A stretch of DNA of 64,000 nt from Myxococcales bacterium (GCA_903642325.1 CAHJWM010000010.1:59152-123151); one strand, 5' to 3'; positions 50,615 to 60,833 are shown, counted from the first letter of the stretch. Translations and numbers: made by a program. The notes: generated by a model from the sequence alone, not told the origin.

Positions 50615-51460
50615 ATGAGCCAGTCGTTTCCGATTCCCGAGCCATTGCCGCTCTCCGAGCAGCGGGGTCAAACTTATCCGAGCCTGGTCACGCTCATGCA
50701 ACGCTTACTTGCGGAGGGCGGCTGCCCTTGGGATCGCGAGCAAGACATGAAATCGCTCCGCCGCTACGTGCTCGAGGAAGCGTGTGAGGTAATCGACGCC
50801 ATCGACGAGGGTGATCCGCAGCATCTTCAGGAGGAGCTCGGCGACTTGGCGCTACAAGTTGTATTTCTGGGCGAGCTCGGACGGCGTGCGGAGAGCTTTG
50901 GCCCGGACGACATCGTACGCGGCATCATCGAGAAGCTGGTGCGCCGCCACCCGCACGTGTTTGGAGACACGAGCGTCAGCGGCAGCGATGAAGTGCTGCA
51001 AAACTGGGAAGCCATCAAGGCCGAGGAGCACAAGGACCGAGGCGTGCTCGACGGCGTGCCGCACTCGCTGCCGGCACTGTACCGCGCGCAGCGTATGAGT
51101 GAGAAGGTCAGCCGCGTGGGGTTCGACTGGCCCGACGGGCGTGGTGCGCGCGACAAGGTGACGGAGGAGCTCAGCGAGCTGGACGAAGCCATCGCCGGTG
51201 GCAATCGGGAGCGGGTCGAGGACGAGCTCGGGGATTTACTTTTTTCGCTCGTGAATCTCGCGCGTCACCACGGCATCGACGCCGAGCTTGCGTTGCGCAA
51301 GACCGCGGATCGTTTTTCTAGTCGTTTTTCCCACGTGGAGCGGCGGGTGAAAGAGCAGCACGACGGCTGGCCCCGAAGCGCCGACGGTAAGCCTGCGCTT
51401 GGCCTGTCTTTGGCAGTCTTGGACGGCTACTGGGATGAAGCCAAAGGCCGCGAAAAATGA
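50615..51460 (+). CDS. mazG: nucleoside triphosphate pyrophosphohydrolase MazG
   Basis: 281 residues with the two tandem MazG domains. Domain 1 has CPWDREQDMKSLRRYVLEEA and EELGDLALQVVFL; domain 2 has FDWPDGRGARDKVTEELSEL and VEDELGDLLFSLVNLARH. The EExxE and ExxD metal-binding motifs are intact in both. MazG removes abnormal dNTPs and can act on ppGpp. It is ATGA-coupled to rlmN. Confidence 0.93.
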   Translation: MSQSFPIPEPLPLSEQRGQTYPSLVTLMQRLLAEGGCPWDREQDMKSLRRYVLEEACEVIDAIDEGDPQHLQEELGDLALQVVFLGELGRRAESFGPDDIVRGIIEKLVRRHPHVFGDTSVSGSDEVLQNWEAIKAEEHKDRGVLDGVPHSLPALYRAQRMSEKVSRVGFDWPDGRGARDKVTEELSELDEAIAGGNRERVEDELGDLLFSLVNLARHHGIDAELALRKTADRFSSRFSHVERRVKEQHDGWPRSADGKPALGLSLAVLDGYWDEAKGREK

Positions 51461-52617
51461 GCGCGGAAGACACCCTGGCGCGCCTTCCAGAGGAGTGGCA
51501 AAGCGCGCTCGGCGCCGTCGGCGAACCGCGCTTTCGAGCTCAACAGTTGTTCCGCTGGCTGCACGTGCGTGGGCAATCCGATCCGGACAAGATGAGCGAT
51601 CTCAGCCTGGCGTTTCGCGCGCGCCTGCGTGAAGCGGGCCTCTGCGCGCCGCTCCGGGTCGACGCCGTCCATGAATCGCGTGACGGCACGCGCAAACTAG
51701 TGCTGGAGGCTCGAGACGGCGCCCGCGTCGAGAGTGTGATCATTCCCATGACGGACGCGAGCGACGCGGACGCCAGTGCCGCCCCCTCGGACGACGACGA
51801 GGAAGCAGGCGTGGAGGGCGCACGCTCGAAGGTTACGCTCTGCATTTCCACCCAGTTCGGCTGCGCCATGGGCTGCGTGTTCTGCGCCAGCGGTCAGGCT
51901 GGCTTGATTCGCGGCTTACGTGCATCAGAAATCGTCAGTCAGGTTTACCTCGCTAAAAATTACCTTCGAAGCGGCGAGCTCTTGAGCAATCTCGTGTTCA
52001 TGGGCATGGGCGAGCCGCTCCATCACTACGACGAAACACTGCGCGCCATCCGCCTTCTCACCCATCCCGATGGCTTGAATATGAGCCCTCGGCGGATCAC
52101 GGTCAGCACGGTCGGCTTGGTGCCGGGTATCGAGCGCTTGGGCAACGATTTCGGAGGAAAAATCGGGCTTGCCGTCTCCGTGCACGCCCCGAACGACGAG
52201 CTTCGGGATCGCGTCATCCCGATGAACAAGAAGTACCCGCTGCCTGACTTGATGCAGGCGCTCCGCCGTTACCCCCTGCCCAGGCGGCGGCGCATCACCA
52301 TCGAATACACGCTGATCGACGGCGTGAACGACGCCGAGGCCCACGCCCGCGAGCTCGGCCAGTTGCTGCGCGGCATCCCCTGCAAAGTCAACCTCATCCC
52401 CATGAATCCGATCACCGCCTCGGAGCTCCGCGCCCCGAAGGCAGAGAGCGTAAGCCGCTTTCAAGAGGTCTTGGCGGCGGCAGGCTACAGCTGCTTCGTC
52501 CGCACGCGGCGTGGCGATGAAGTAGCCGCGGCCTGTGGGCAGTTGGCAATGGCCGATGACTTGGTGCGAAAAAAGCGTGCGTGTGAGGAGCTACGCGCCG
52601 CCCACAAAAATTCCTGA
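51457..52617 (+). CDS. rlmN: 23S rRNA / tRNA adenine-C2 methyltransferase RlmN
   Basis: 386 residues, ATGA-coupled to mazG. This radical-SAM enzyme methylates A2503 of 23S rRNA and A37 of some tRNAs. The [4Fe-4S] motif is CAMGCVFCASG; the C-terminal catalytic Cys is in AAACGQL; GEPLHHYDETLRAI and SVHAPNDELRDRVIPMN are typical. Between the N-terminal domain and the radical-SAM core sits an insert of about 25 residues rich in Asp, Ala and Glu (DASDADASAAPSDDDEE), which most RlmN lack. Confidence 0.94.
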   Translation: MSAEDTLARLPEEWQSALGAVGEPRFRAQQLFRWLHVRGQSDPDKMSDLSLAFRARLREAGLCAPLRVDAVHESRDGTRKLVLEARDGARVESVIIPMTDASDADASAAPSDDDEEAGVEGARSKVTLCISTQFGCAMGCVFCASGQAGLIRGLRASEIVSQVYLAKNYLRSGELLSNLVFMGMGEPLHHYDETLRAIRLLTHPDGLNMSPRRITVSTVGLVPGIERLGNDFGGKIGLAVSVHAPNDELRDRVIPMNKKYPLPDLMQALRRYPLPRRRRITIEYTLIDGVNDAEAHARELGQLLRGIPCKVNLIPMNPITASELRAPKAESVSRFQEVLAAAGYSCFVRTRRGDEVAAACGQLAMADDLVRKKRACEELRAAHKNS

Positions 52618-54002
52618 TGTTTCGCAAATTGCTCGTCGCCAACCGCGGGGAGATCGCCTGTCGCATCTTTCGCACCTGTGAGCGTTTGGGCATCCAGACG
52701 GTAGCGGTGTTCTCGGACGCGGACGTACTCTCGCCGCACGTCGCTCAGGCCGACGAAGCAATTCGCATCGGGCCGGCCAAGCTGAGCGAGAGCTACCTCA
52801 ATATCCCGGCAATCTTGGCGGCAATCGCCGACGTCGGGGCGGACGCCGTGCACCCAGGCTATGGGCTACTGAGTGAGCGGCGCGCCTTTGCGGACGCCGT
52901 CGGGGGCTCCGGGGCGGTCTTCATCGGCCCGCCTAGCGGCGCGCTCGAGGTGTTCGGCGACAAGATCCAAGCGCGCCAAGTCGCCCGTAGCGTGGGCGTC
53001 TCCCCGCCGCCGGGCAGTGAAGAACCGGTCGATCCCGAAGATGGCGCTCGCTTGCTCGCTGAAGCCGAGCGCATTGGTCTACCGCTTCTGATCAAAGCCG
53101 CGGCCGGGGGCGGCGGTATCGGCATGCAGATCGTTCGTCAAACGGCCGATCTCGAGCGCGCCGCTCGGAGCTGCGCCGATCGCGGGCGGCAAGCGTTTGG
53201 CGACGGGCGCATCTATCTCGAGCGGTACCTCGCCCAGCCGCGCCATATCGAGGTGCAAATTTTTTGTGACGGGCACGGGAACGCCGTCGCGCTCGGCGAG
53301 CGAGAATGCAGCGTGCAACGCAGGCACCAAAAAATCATCGAAGAGTCGCCCTCTCCGGCCGGGTTTTTCAGCGGGCAGTTGGGCGCCGAACGCCGTGCAA
53401 GGCTCTTTCTAGAGGCGTTGTCCGTGGTCGGGGCCGCGGATTACCGCGGCGCCGGCACGGTCGAGTTCGTGGCCGATGCCGCCGGTCAGTTATTCTTCTT
53501 GGAGGTGAATGCTCGCTTGCAGGTGGAGCACCCGGTTACCGAGCTCGTCACCGGCTTGGACTTGGTCGAGCTGCAGCTCAGGGTCGCAGCCGGTGAAGCA
53601 TTGCCGAGAGCGGCGCTCTTCCCGATCTTCGACGGTCACGCCATCGAAGCGCGCTTGTACGCGGAGGATCCCGCGAAAGGGTTTTTGCCGCAACCTGGCC
53701 GGTTACAACAATTCGACCTCGCCGCGAACCTGCCTGGAGTCCGCGTCGATTCGGGAGTGGCGACCGGTGTCGAGGTCAGTCCCCATTACGACCCCATGTT
53801 GGCCAAGATCGCCGCTCACGGCCGGGACCGCGCGCAAGCGTTGGAGCGACTTCTGGCCGCGCTCGCCGCATGCCGTGTGCAGCTGGTCGGGCCGAAAGGG
53901 CCGCGCGCAACCAACCTCGGGTTTTTACAGAAGCTGCTAACCTCCGCCGAATTTCGCAGCGGCCAGTACGACACCGGTCTGGCTGAGACCGTCCAAGCTT
54001 AG
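52617..54002 (+). CDS. biotin carboxylase (acetyl/acyl-CoA carboxylase subunit)
   Basis: 461 residues; the ATG shares one base with the rlmN stop (TGATG). It carboxylates biotin on a carrier protein, using ATP and bicarbonate. Seen are KLLVANRGEIACRIFRTCE, VHPGYGLLSE, the ATP-grasp loop KAAAGGGGIGMQIV, GERECSVQRRHQKIIEESPS and FLEVNARLQVEHPVTE. There is no fused biotin-carrier domain. The carrier and carboxyltransferase genes are outside this window, so whether it serves acetyl- or propionyl-CoA carboxylase is open. Confidence 0.92.
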   Translation: MFRKLLVANRGEIACRIFRTCERLGIQTVAVFSDADVLSPHVAQADEAIRIGPAKLSESYLNIPAILAAIADVGADAVHPGYGLLSERRAFADAVGGSGAVFIGPPSGALEVFGDKIQARQVARSVGVSPPPGSEEPVDPEDGARLLAEAERIGLPLLIKAAAGGGGIGMQIVRQTADLERAARSCADRGRQAFGDGRIYLERYLAQPRHIEVQIFCDGHGNAVALGERECSVQRRHQKIIEESPSPAGFFSGQLGAERRARLFLEALSVVGAADYRGAGTVEFVADAAGQLFFLEVNARLQVEHPVTELVTGLDLVELQLRVAAGEALPRAALFPIFDGHAIEARLYAEDPAKGFLPQPGRLQQFDLAANLPGVRVDSGVATGVEVSPHYDPMLAKIAAHGRDRAQALERLLAALAACRVQLVGPKGPRATNLGFLQKLLTSAEFRSGQYDTGLAETVQA

Positions 54003-54023
54003 GCCGGGGCCGGCCGCCCTCCG

Positions 54024-55766
54024 ATGCCCACCACTGATTCGAATCGATTCGACCCTGCGCAAATCGCGGAGCTCACGCGCCGCGCTCGTGCCTGGGCGGC
54101 GGCGGACCCGGACCCGGTAAGCCAAGCGGAGCTCGTCGCTCTGATCGAAGCTCGAGCTCATGCGGAGCTGTACGAGCGCATGCTCGGCGATCTCGAGTTC
54201 GGTACGGCGGGCCTACGTGGCGTCGTCGGCGCGGGCAGTGCGCGCATGAATTTGGCGGTGGTGATCCGCGTCACTCGTGCTCTGGTCGACCAGCTCCTAC
54301 GCGCCGATGAGGCGCGGAGGCGGCCGGTCGTCATCGGCGGCGATGCGCGTCCGGACAGCGCCCGTTTCGCCGACGCCGCCGCCCGCGTGCTCATTGCCGC
54401 CGGCATTCCGGTCAAGCGCTTTCCACAGCCGGTGCCCACGCCCCTCGTCGCCTACGCCGTGCGCGCCTTGGGCGCCAACGCAGGCATCGTCATCACGGCC
54501 AGCCACAACCCGGCGGCGTACAACGGCTACAAGCTCTACCTCGCGAACGGCGTACAGGTGATCCCGCCGCTCGATCGCGAGATCGCCACGGGCATGCAAG
54601 CTTTGGGAGCCGCCAAGGACATTCCGCTCGGCGACCTCGCAGAGCAAGATCAGATACAAAGCACGATCAGTGATCGCTATCGCGCGGCAGTTCGCGGCGA
54701 GCTGCCGCGCGTCGTCGCGGAACGGAAGCTGCGACTGGTGTACACCCCGCTGCACGGCGTGGGAGCCGAGCTGCTCGAACAACTATTTTCAGAAGCAGGT
54801 TACGCGGACCTCCTCAGCGTACCCGAACAGCGAGAGCCGGACGGACGCTTCCCCACGGTGGCCTTCCCGAACCCGGAGGAACCGGGCGCGCTCGATCTCG
54901 CGATCTCCCTGGCGAACGCGGAGCACGCCGACCTGCTCTTGGCCAATGACCCCGACGCCGACCGTTTGGCCGTCGCCATTCCCACGCCGGCCGGCGGCTG
55001 GTTGCCGCTCACCGGCAATCAGATCGGCTTGCTCCTAGCCGACTTTGCCTTGACCCACGGCGCCACGCGAGGCGTTCAGCGAGTGGTGCTCTCGTCGCTC
55101 GTGTCTTCGCCGATGCTGGAGAGCGTCGCAGCCGCCCACGGCGCGCACTGCGAACGCGTGCTCACCGGCTTCAAATGGGTGTGGACGGCGGCCCTGGCCT
55201 TGGAAGCGCGGGGTTATCGTTACGCGTTTGGTTATGAGGAAGCGCTCGGCTATTCGTTCGGCCGCGCCGTGCGCGACAAAGACGGCATCAGCGCCGCGCT
55301 CGCTTTTGTCGAGCTCGCGGCGGAGGCGCGAGCGAGCCAGCACAGCGTGCTGGATCGGCTGCACGCGCTGTATCGCGAGCACGGCCTGTGGGTGAGCGTT
55401 CAGCACAACGTCGTGCTCGAGGGCGGCGCGGGCGGCGTGCGTATTCTGCGCGCCATGCAGCAAGCTCTCGACCTGCCGCCGAGTGAGCTCGGGGGGCGGG
55501 CGGTAAGCGCGGTGCGGGATTTGCGTGTACCGGAGGCGGACGCGCCGCCCTGGCGCGGTCCGACGCTGCTCGTGGAAATGCGCTTCGCAGGCGGCCGGGT
55601 CGTCGTCCGGCCCAGCGGCACCGAGCCCAAGCTAAAAATCTACGTTGACCTGCTGGGTGACCTGTCGGAGCACGAATCGATCAACGAATGCGAAGAACGA
55701 GCGCTGATCAGCGCCCACTCGGTCGCGCGCGCGCTCATCCGCGCGCTCGGGCTGGACGTCGCATGA
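54024..55766 (+). CDS. phosphoglucomutase/phosphomannomutase family enzyme
   Basis: 580 residues, 21 bp after the biotin carboxylase gene. Alpha-phosphohexomutase motifs: FGTAGLRGVVGAGSARMN, the phosphoserine loop TASHNPAAYNGYK, metal-binding NDPDADRLAVA, sugar-binding GYEEALGYSFG and the phosphate loop RPSGTEPKLKIY. Length and motifs suit the PgcA/PGM2-like group that also acts on phosphopentoses. It interconverts hexose 1- and 6-phosphates and would feed sugar-nucleotide synthesis for envelope polysaccharide. Confidence 0.92.
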   Translation: MPTTDSNRFDPAQIAELTRRARAWAAADPDPVSQAELVALIEARAHAELYERMLGDLEFGTAGLRGVVGAGSARMNLAVVIRVTRALVDQLLRADEARRRPVVIGGDARPDSARFADAAARVLIAAGIPVKRFPQPVPTPLVAYAVRALGANAGIVITASHNPAAYNGYKLYLANGVQVIPPLDREIATGMQALGAAKDIPLGDLAEQDQIQSTISDRYRAAVRGELPRVVAERKLRLVYTPLHGVGAELLEQLFSEAGYADLLSVPEQREPDGRFPTVAFPNPEEPGALDLAISLANAEHADLLLANDPDADRLAVAIPTPAGGWLPLTGNQIGLLLADFALTHGATRGVQRVVLSSLVSSPMLESVAAAHGAHCERVLTGFKWVWTAALALEARGYRYAFGYEEALGYSFGRAVRDKDGISAALAFVELAAEARASQHSVLDRLHALYREHGLWVSVQHNVVLEGGAGGVRILRAMQQALDLPPSELGGRAVSAVRDLRVPEADAPPWRGPTLLVEMRFAGGRVVVRPSGTEPKLKIYVDLLGDLSEHESINECEERALISAHSVARALIRALGLDVA

Positions 55767-55838
55767 CGCTGTTCTGGCGAACATCGGCGAGCGGCAGACC
55801 ACGAGCGGCACGAATTACGAGATAGGAGAGTCTCTCGA

Positions 55839-57164
55839 TCAATCGACGCGGTCGAACGGCACGACCTCGGTCGATGCTAGCCCGTCGACGGCGGCGCGCA
55901 CGGCCCCACCGACCACCGATTCAGTGCCCACGACCGTGATCAGAAGGTCGTCCTCGGACAAGCGATTGCGGACCGAGCTATTCGCTTCATCCAAAGTGAC
56001 GGCCTGTATCCGCTCCAAATAACGAGAATAGTAATCTTGGGGGAGCTCGTACAGGGCTTGATCGAGCGCGAGGCCGACGCGCTTGGCGGCCGTGTCGATG
56101 GCAAAGCAGTGGGAGCGGACCAAGTAGCGTTTTGCCCAAGAGAGCTCTTGCTTCGTAACCCCTTGTTCGCGCAAATCGTGAAGCATTCCGAGCTCCAAGC
56201 GTAGGCAGGGCCCGGCATCGTCGGCCTTTGGAAAAGTCCACATGCTGAAGCTTTGCCGACGGCGATCGAAGGGCACGTTCGAGTACGCTCCGTACGACCA
56301 ACCGCGCTTCGAACGTACCTCTTGCGTCATACGTGCCGTGAACGTGCCGCCGAAGATGGTATTGGCGACGAGCAGCGCGACGTGATCTTCATCCCGCGTG
56401 TGCGAGCCCAAGCAACCGATCAAGATCTGCGTTTGAGTTCGGTCCGGTTTATCCACGAGCACGAGCCGGCGCCCGGGGACAGGCGAGGGCTCGGGCGTGT
56501 CGTCTACTGGCGCAACGCCGCCCGGCAGCGCATCCGATAGGCGCTGGGCGATCCGCGAGGCTAGCGCGCCGTCTAAATCACCGGAGAAGGCGAACACTAG
56601 GTTGTCCCGCACGAACGCTCGCTCGAATACGAGGCGAGCATCGGCGGGCGTGATCTCGGGCACGCTCTTGGGCGTGCCAGACACCGACCGACCGTAGGGG
56701 TGCGCTCCGAAAAACCGGCGCCGAAAAAAACGCCGCGCGAGGCCCCGGTCGTCATCCAAGGAGTCGGTCAGCTCCGCCAGCGTTTCGCGCTGCAGTCGCT
56801 CGAGCTCCGCTTCGAACAGGCCAGGTCGCGCCAGCACGTCGACCAGTAAATCCACGAACGCAGCCAGCGAACGGGAGATGACCGTTGCCTGAAAGACCAT
56901 CGTACTATGCGCCACATCGGCGCCGAGCGAGCCGCCGAGCGAATCGATGCGCGTATCGATCACCTGCGCCTCGAGGCCGCCGGCCGTGCGGCGCATCAAG
57001 CGGGACAAGAGCCGCGTCGTTCCTTCCTTGCCCGGAGCGTCGAGCAACGCGCCCGTCTTCAGGCCGATGCTGATCGAGACCAGAGGCAGTGCACGCGATG
57101 TCTCGAGCAGGACCGCCGCGCCACCTGCGTCTGCCAGGCGCACGACGTTCGCTGCCGCGCTCAT
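55839..57164 (-). CDS. M16 peptidase-like subunit without the zinc motif
   Basis: 441 residues of the M16 (pitrilysin/MPP) fold: VSISIGLKTGALLDAPGKEG, YGRSVSGTPKSV, NLVFAFSGDLDG. At the place of the catalytic HxxEH it reads TTRLLSRLM, so it cannot bind zinc there. In two-subunit bacterial M16 enzymes one subunit is catalytic and the other only binds substrate, like MPP alpha. This is the non-catalytic member; ATGA-coupled to the catalytic gene before it. No signal peptide is seen. Confidence 0.9.
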   Translation of the reverse strand: MSAAANVVRLADAGGAAVLLETSRALPLVSISIGLKTGALLDAPGKEGTTRLLSRLMRRTAGGLEAQVIDTRIDSLGGSLGADVAHSTMVFQATVISRSLAAFVDLLVDVLARPGLFEAELERLQRETLAELTDSLDDDRGLARRFFRRRFFGAHPYGRSVSGTPKSVPEITPADARLVFERAFVRDNLVFAFSGDLDGALASRIAQRLSDALPGGVAPVDDTPEPSPVPGRRLVLVDKPDRTQTQILIGCLGSHTRDEDHVALLVANTIFGGTFTARMTQEVRSKRGWSYGAYSNVPFDRRRQSFSMWTFPKADDAGPCLRLELGMLHDLREQGVTKQELSWAKRYLVRSHCFAIDTAAKRVGLALDQALYELPQDYYSRYLERIQAVTLDEANSSVRNRLSEDDLLITVVGTESVVGGAVRAAVDGLASTEVVPFDRVD

Positions 57165-58582
57165 TCCGCGGCCTCCGCGTCGTCGTCGTGGTCCGACTCG
57201 GCGCCTTCGTCCTTGCTCGCATTCGGATCGGGTCGTACGAAAATCACGTTGCGGTAACGAGGCAAGAGGTAGCGCCGCGCCACGCGCAGTAGATCGCTCG
57301 CCGTGATTCGCCGCGTCGTTTCCAAGCGCTCGAAGGCGGCGCCCGGTCGGCCCAGTACCGTCTCGTAAAAGCCAAGCGTCGAAGCTTTGCCATCCACGGT
57401 CTCCAAGCCCGCCAGTAACCCGAGCTCCAGTCGCGCGGCGGCCCGCGCGATTTCCTCCGCGGCGATGGGCTCGTCCTGCACCTTGGCGAATTCCGCGTCG
57501 ATTACCGCCAAAAGCTGCTCCGCGGTTTGCCCCTCACGCGCCGAGACGAACAGCTCGAACAAACCGGGGTCGCGGAACGGGCCCACGAACGCGCGCACCT
57601 CCGTCGCCAGCTCCAGCTCGCGTACGAGCTTCTGATGCAAGCGGCTCGCCCGGCCGCTGAATAGGACCTCGGCCAACAAGGAGAGCGCAGGGTGATCGAA
57701 GTCGCCCATGGCTGGGCTGTGATAGCCAACGACCAACTTCTCGGTGGAGGTCGGCTTCATGACCTCCACCCGCCGCTCGTCGCTCTGCGGCGGCTCGGGG
57801 CGCACGTCCTCGAGCGGCAAGGTGCTAGCTGGCAAAGCGCCGTAAGCTTGCGATAGCCGCTTCAGGAGCGCGCCCTCGGCCACGTCGCCCACGATCACGA
57901 GGACCGCATTGTTGGGCGAGTAGTAGGTTTTATAAAACTCCAAGCAATCCTCGGTCGTGAAGGCTTCGATATCCTTCATCCAGCCGATGGTGGGCCAGCG
58001 GTAAGCGTGGCTCTGAAACGCCGTGGCCCACAAGAGCTCGCTAACGGCGCCCTCCAGATCATCGTCCACGCGGTAACGCCGTTCGTTCGCGACGACCTCT
58101 TTCTCGCTCTTCACCTGCGGATCCCGCAGAACGAGGCGACTCATGCGCTCGGATTCGAGCTTCACCACGAGTGGCAGTTGGTCTTTGGGAATCGATACGT
58201 TGTACTGGGTGAAATCCAGCCACGTCGAGGCGTTGCTCTCGGCCCCGGCTTCTTCCAACTTGCGATCGAACTCGCCCGCCTTGCGGCCCTCGACCTCGTT
58301 GAACATCAGATGTTCGAACAGGTGGGCCAGGCCCGTCTTACCCTCACGCTCGTGGCGCGAGCCGACACGGAACCAGGTGTGGTAGGCGATCACTGGCGCG
58401 CTGTGATCTTCACAGAACAGAAGCTCGAGCCCGTTTCCAAAACGGAAGCGTTCCACGGCCAAAGAAGGGCCAAACGCCACCGTTTCCAAATGCGTCACTT
58501 GGCCCTCGGGAGTGGCGCCTTGGTTCAGCTCTAAAAGGGTTTGTTCACGGCGCAGACGCAGCTTCGAAGCAGAGCTACTCAT
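57161..58582 (-). CDS. M16 zinc metallopeptidase, catalytic subunit
   Basis: 473 residues. The inverted zinc motif is HLFEHLMFNE (HxxEH) with the distal Glu within about 75 residues further on. Typical M16 segments include VIAYHTWFRVGSRHEREGKT, RYRVDDDLEGAVSELLWA and YYSPNNAVLVIVGDV. No signal peptide is evident. The C-terminus ends in an acidic tail (ESDHDDDAEAAE). With the next gene it forms a heterodimeric peptidase that would clip peptides up to a few kDa. Confidence 0.92.
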   Translation of the reverse strand: MSSSASKLRLRREQTLLELNQGATPEGQVTHLETVAFGPSLAVERFRFGNGLELLFCEDHSAPVIAYHTWFRVGSRHEREGKTGLAHLFEHLMFNEVEGRKAGEFDRKLEEAGAESNASTWLDFTQYNVSIPKDQLPLVVKLESERMSRLVLRDPQVKSEKEVVANERRYRVDDDLEGAVSELLWATAFQSHAYRWPTIGWMKDIEAFTTEDCLEFYKTYYSPNNAVLVIVGDVAEGALLKRLSQAYGALPASTLPLEDVRPEPPQSDERRVEVMKPTSTEKLVVGYHSPAMGDFDHPALSLLAEVLFSGRASRLHQKLVRELELATEVRAFVGPFRDPGLFELFVSAREGQTAEQLLAVIDAEFAKVQDEPIAAEEIARAAARLELGLLAGLETVDGKASTLGFYETVLGRPGAAFERLETTRRITASDLLRVARRYLLPRYRNVIFVRPDPNASKDEGAESDHDDDAEAAE

Positions 58583-58677
58583 TCAATGTCTTTCTTTTTT
58601 AACGACGAACCCGAGTTTACGCAAGAGCGGATTCCAAGCCGCCGAGATGCACAAGCTCACGTCCACCTCGTCAGTAA

Positions 58678-60483
58678 TCAGCTGTCGAGCTTCAGAATGG
58701 CCAAAAATGCCTCTTGGGGAACTTCCACACTGCCCACCGCCTTCATGCGTTTTTTACCCTCTTTTTGCTTCTCGAGCAGCTTACGCTTGCGGCTGATATC
58801 TCCACCGTAGCACTTGGCGGTGACGTCTTTGCGAATCGCGCGCACGGTCTCGCGACTGATCACTTTAGCGCCAATCGCGGCTTGAATGGCGACTTCGTAT
58901 TGCTGACGCGGCACGAGCTCCTTCAGCTTCGCCGCCAACGCCCGGCCGCGGCTGAAAGCCGTATCCTTGTGCACGATGATGCTGAGCGCGTCGAGCGGCT
59001 CGCCGTTCAACATCATATCGAGCTTGACCAAGTTGTCGGCGCGATAGCCCGTGACTTCATAATCCATGCTCGCGTAGCCGCGGGATGCGCTCTTCAGACG
59101 GTCGTGAAAGTCCAAAATCACCTCCGCGAGCGGCAGCTCGTAGGTCACGACCACGTGGTCTTTGGTCGAGTAGTTGAGGCCGAGCTGCGTGCCGCGGCGC
59201 TCCTCGCACAGGGCAACGGTCGGGCCCACGTACTCTGCCGGAACGTGCACCGTGAGCTTCAGGATGGGCTCTTCAATTGTCTCGATGTCCCCGACCGGCG
59301 GCATTTTGGAGGGGTTGTCGACACGCACGGTTTGCCCGTTTTTGGTGTGCGCTATGTACACGACGCTGGGCGCGGTCGTGATCAGGTCCAAGTTGTATTC
59401 GCGCTCCAACCGCTCTTGGATGATCTCCATGTGCAGCAATCCCAAGAAGCCACAGCGAAAGCCAAAACCAAGTGCGTCCGACGTATCCGGCTCGAAGCTG
59501 AACGAAGAATCGTTCATGTGCAGCTTGGCTAGCGCGTCGCGTAGATTTTCGTATTCGGCCGAGTCCGTTGGGAAGATGCCCGCGAACACCATCGGCTTCA
59601 CTTCGCGAAAGCCGGGCAGTGGCTCGCTCGCGCCATGGTGAAAGCTCGTGATCGTGTCGCCGATCTTGGTGTCCTCGGTGGACTTGATGTTGGCCGCTAC
59701 GAAACCGACCTCACCGGGGCCCAGCTCTTCGATCGCCACGGGGTGGGGGTTGTAACAGCCCATCTCGGTCACATCGTAGTGGCGGCCCGTGGCCATGAAC
59801 TTGATGCGGTCGCCCTTCTTGAGCGTGCCATCCATCACGCGCAGCATTACTACCGCGCCTCGATAACTGTCGTACCAACTGTCGAACAACAGAGCGCGCA
59901 GCGGTGCATTCGGATCCCCCTCTGGCGGCGGCACGCGATCGATGACTGCCTCCAGCACCTCCAGCACCCCCACGCCCGTCTTGCCGCTGGCGAAGAGAGC
60001 GCCGCTGCAATCCAGCCCGATCACCTTTTCGATTTGCTCAGCCGTGTGGTCCACGTTTGCCGACGGCAGGTCGACCTTGTTCAGGACCGGGATGATTGCC
60101 AGGTCGTTCTCGATTGCTAGATACGCATTGGCGACCGTCTGCGCCTGCACGCCCTGCGTTGCGTCGACCACTAGGAGCGCGCCCTCACAGGCGCGGAGGC
60201 TCGAGCTGACCTCGTAATTGAAGTCGACGTGGCCGGGGGTATCAATCAGCTGCAACTGATACTCTTGACCGCGCGGAGATAGGTACTTGAGCCGCACGGA
60301 CTGCGCTTTGATGGTAATGCCGCGCTCCCGTTCCAGCGGCAGCTTGTCCAAAAACTGCTCCACCTTCTCCCGTGAGCTGATCGCTCCGGTCACGTCCAGG
60401 ATGCGGTCGGCAAGCGTGCTTTTGCCATGATCGACATGGGCGATGATCGAGAAGTTACGAATCTTTTTGGGGTCGGTCGGCAT
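58678..60483 (-). CDS. lepA: elongation factor 4 (LepA)
   Basis: 601 residues, the exact family size. GTPase motifs: [34 protein letters not shown] and NKVDLPSA; domain V and the LepA-specific C-terminal domain follow ([41 protein letters not shown] cited as its Lys-rich end). LepA acts in translation, in initiation or back-translocation. It begins 90 bp after the ribbon-helix-helix gene on the same strand. Confidence 0.97.
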   Translation of the reverse strand: MPTDPKKIRNFSIIAHVDHGKSTLADRILDVTGAISSREKVEQFLDKLPLERERGITIKAQSVRLKYLSPRGQEYQLQLIDTPGHVDFNYEVSSSLRACEGALLVVDATQGVQAQTVANAYLAIENDLAIIPVLNKVDLPSANVDHTAEQIEKVIGLDCSGALFASGKTGVGVLEVLEAVIDRVPPPEGDPNAPLRALLFDSWYDSYRGAVVMLRVMDGTLKKGDRIKFMATGRHYDVTEMGCYNPHPVAIEELGPGEVGFVAANIKSTEDTKIGDTITSFHHGASEPLPGFREVKPMVFAGIFPTDSAEYENLRDALAKLHMNDSSFSFEPDTSDALGFGFRCGFLGLLHMEIIQERLEREYNLDLITTAPSVVYIAHTKNGQTVRVDNPSKMPPVGDIETIEEPILKLTVHVPAEYVGPTVALCEERRGTQLGLNYSTKDHVVVTYELPLAEVILDFHDRLKSASRGYASMDYEVTGYRADNLVKLDMMLNGEPLDALSIIVHKDTAFSRGRALAAKLKELVPRQQYEVAIQAAIGAKVISRETVRAIRKDVTAKCYGGDISRKRKLLEKQKEGKKRMKAVGSVEVPQEAFLAILKLDS

Positions 60484-60572
60484 ATCTCGGCGTCGAGGAG
60501 AGCGCGGGGGCGCGCTGTGTAGCGCGGAGGCGCCACGCCGACCAGCTGGCCCCGACGGACCGGCGCTGCACG

Positions 60573-60779
60573 CTACTTTTTCGCAACCGCTTTGGGAGCG
60601 GGACTATCCGTCAAGCTCATCTGCCCCGGAAGCGCGTGCTCGTAACGCTTCAACGCCAGGTCGATCCCCTCACGAATGTACACAGCTACCGGAACCTTGG
60701 TGCGACTATGCAACAAATGCAGCCGCTCGTTCTGCTCGGGCGTGATGTAGACGGTCGTTGAAATCTTCTTGCGAGACAT
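60573..60779 (-). CDS. ribbon-helix-helix-type small protein
   Basis: 68 residues. The N-terminal strand [17 protein letters not shown] followed by a helix and [22 protein letters not shown] matches the CopG/MetJ ribbon-helix-helix fold, which binds DNA as a dimer. The last 15 residues are Lys/Ala-rich. It has its own promoter (60805-60833) with a leader of about 20 bases. It lies 90 bp before lepA and may be cotranscribed. A role as repressor or antitoxin is possible; there is no toxin-like gene next to it. Confidence 0.78.
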   Translation of the reverse strand: MSRKKISTTVYITPEQNERLHLLHSRTKVPVAVYIREGIDLALKRYEHALPGQMSLTDSPAPKAVAKK

Positions 60780-60804
60780 GAGACGTGCTTAATTGCCAGC
60801 CGTT

Positions 60805-60833
60805 ACACTAGATTCCCATACGTGTGTTGTCAA
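60805..60833 (-). promoter_or_regulatory. sigma-70-type promoter of the ribbon-helix-helix gene
   Basis: On the minus strand TTGACA (60833-60828) is followed after 17 bp by TAGTGT (60810-60805). The -35 is perfect; the -10 matches three of six bases. Start of transcription near 60798, about 20 bases before ATG 60779. Confidence 0.65.
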
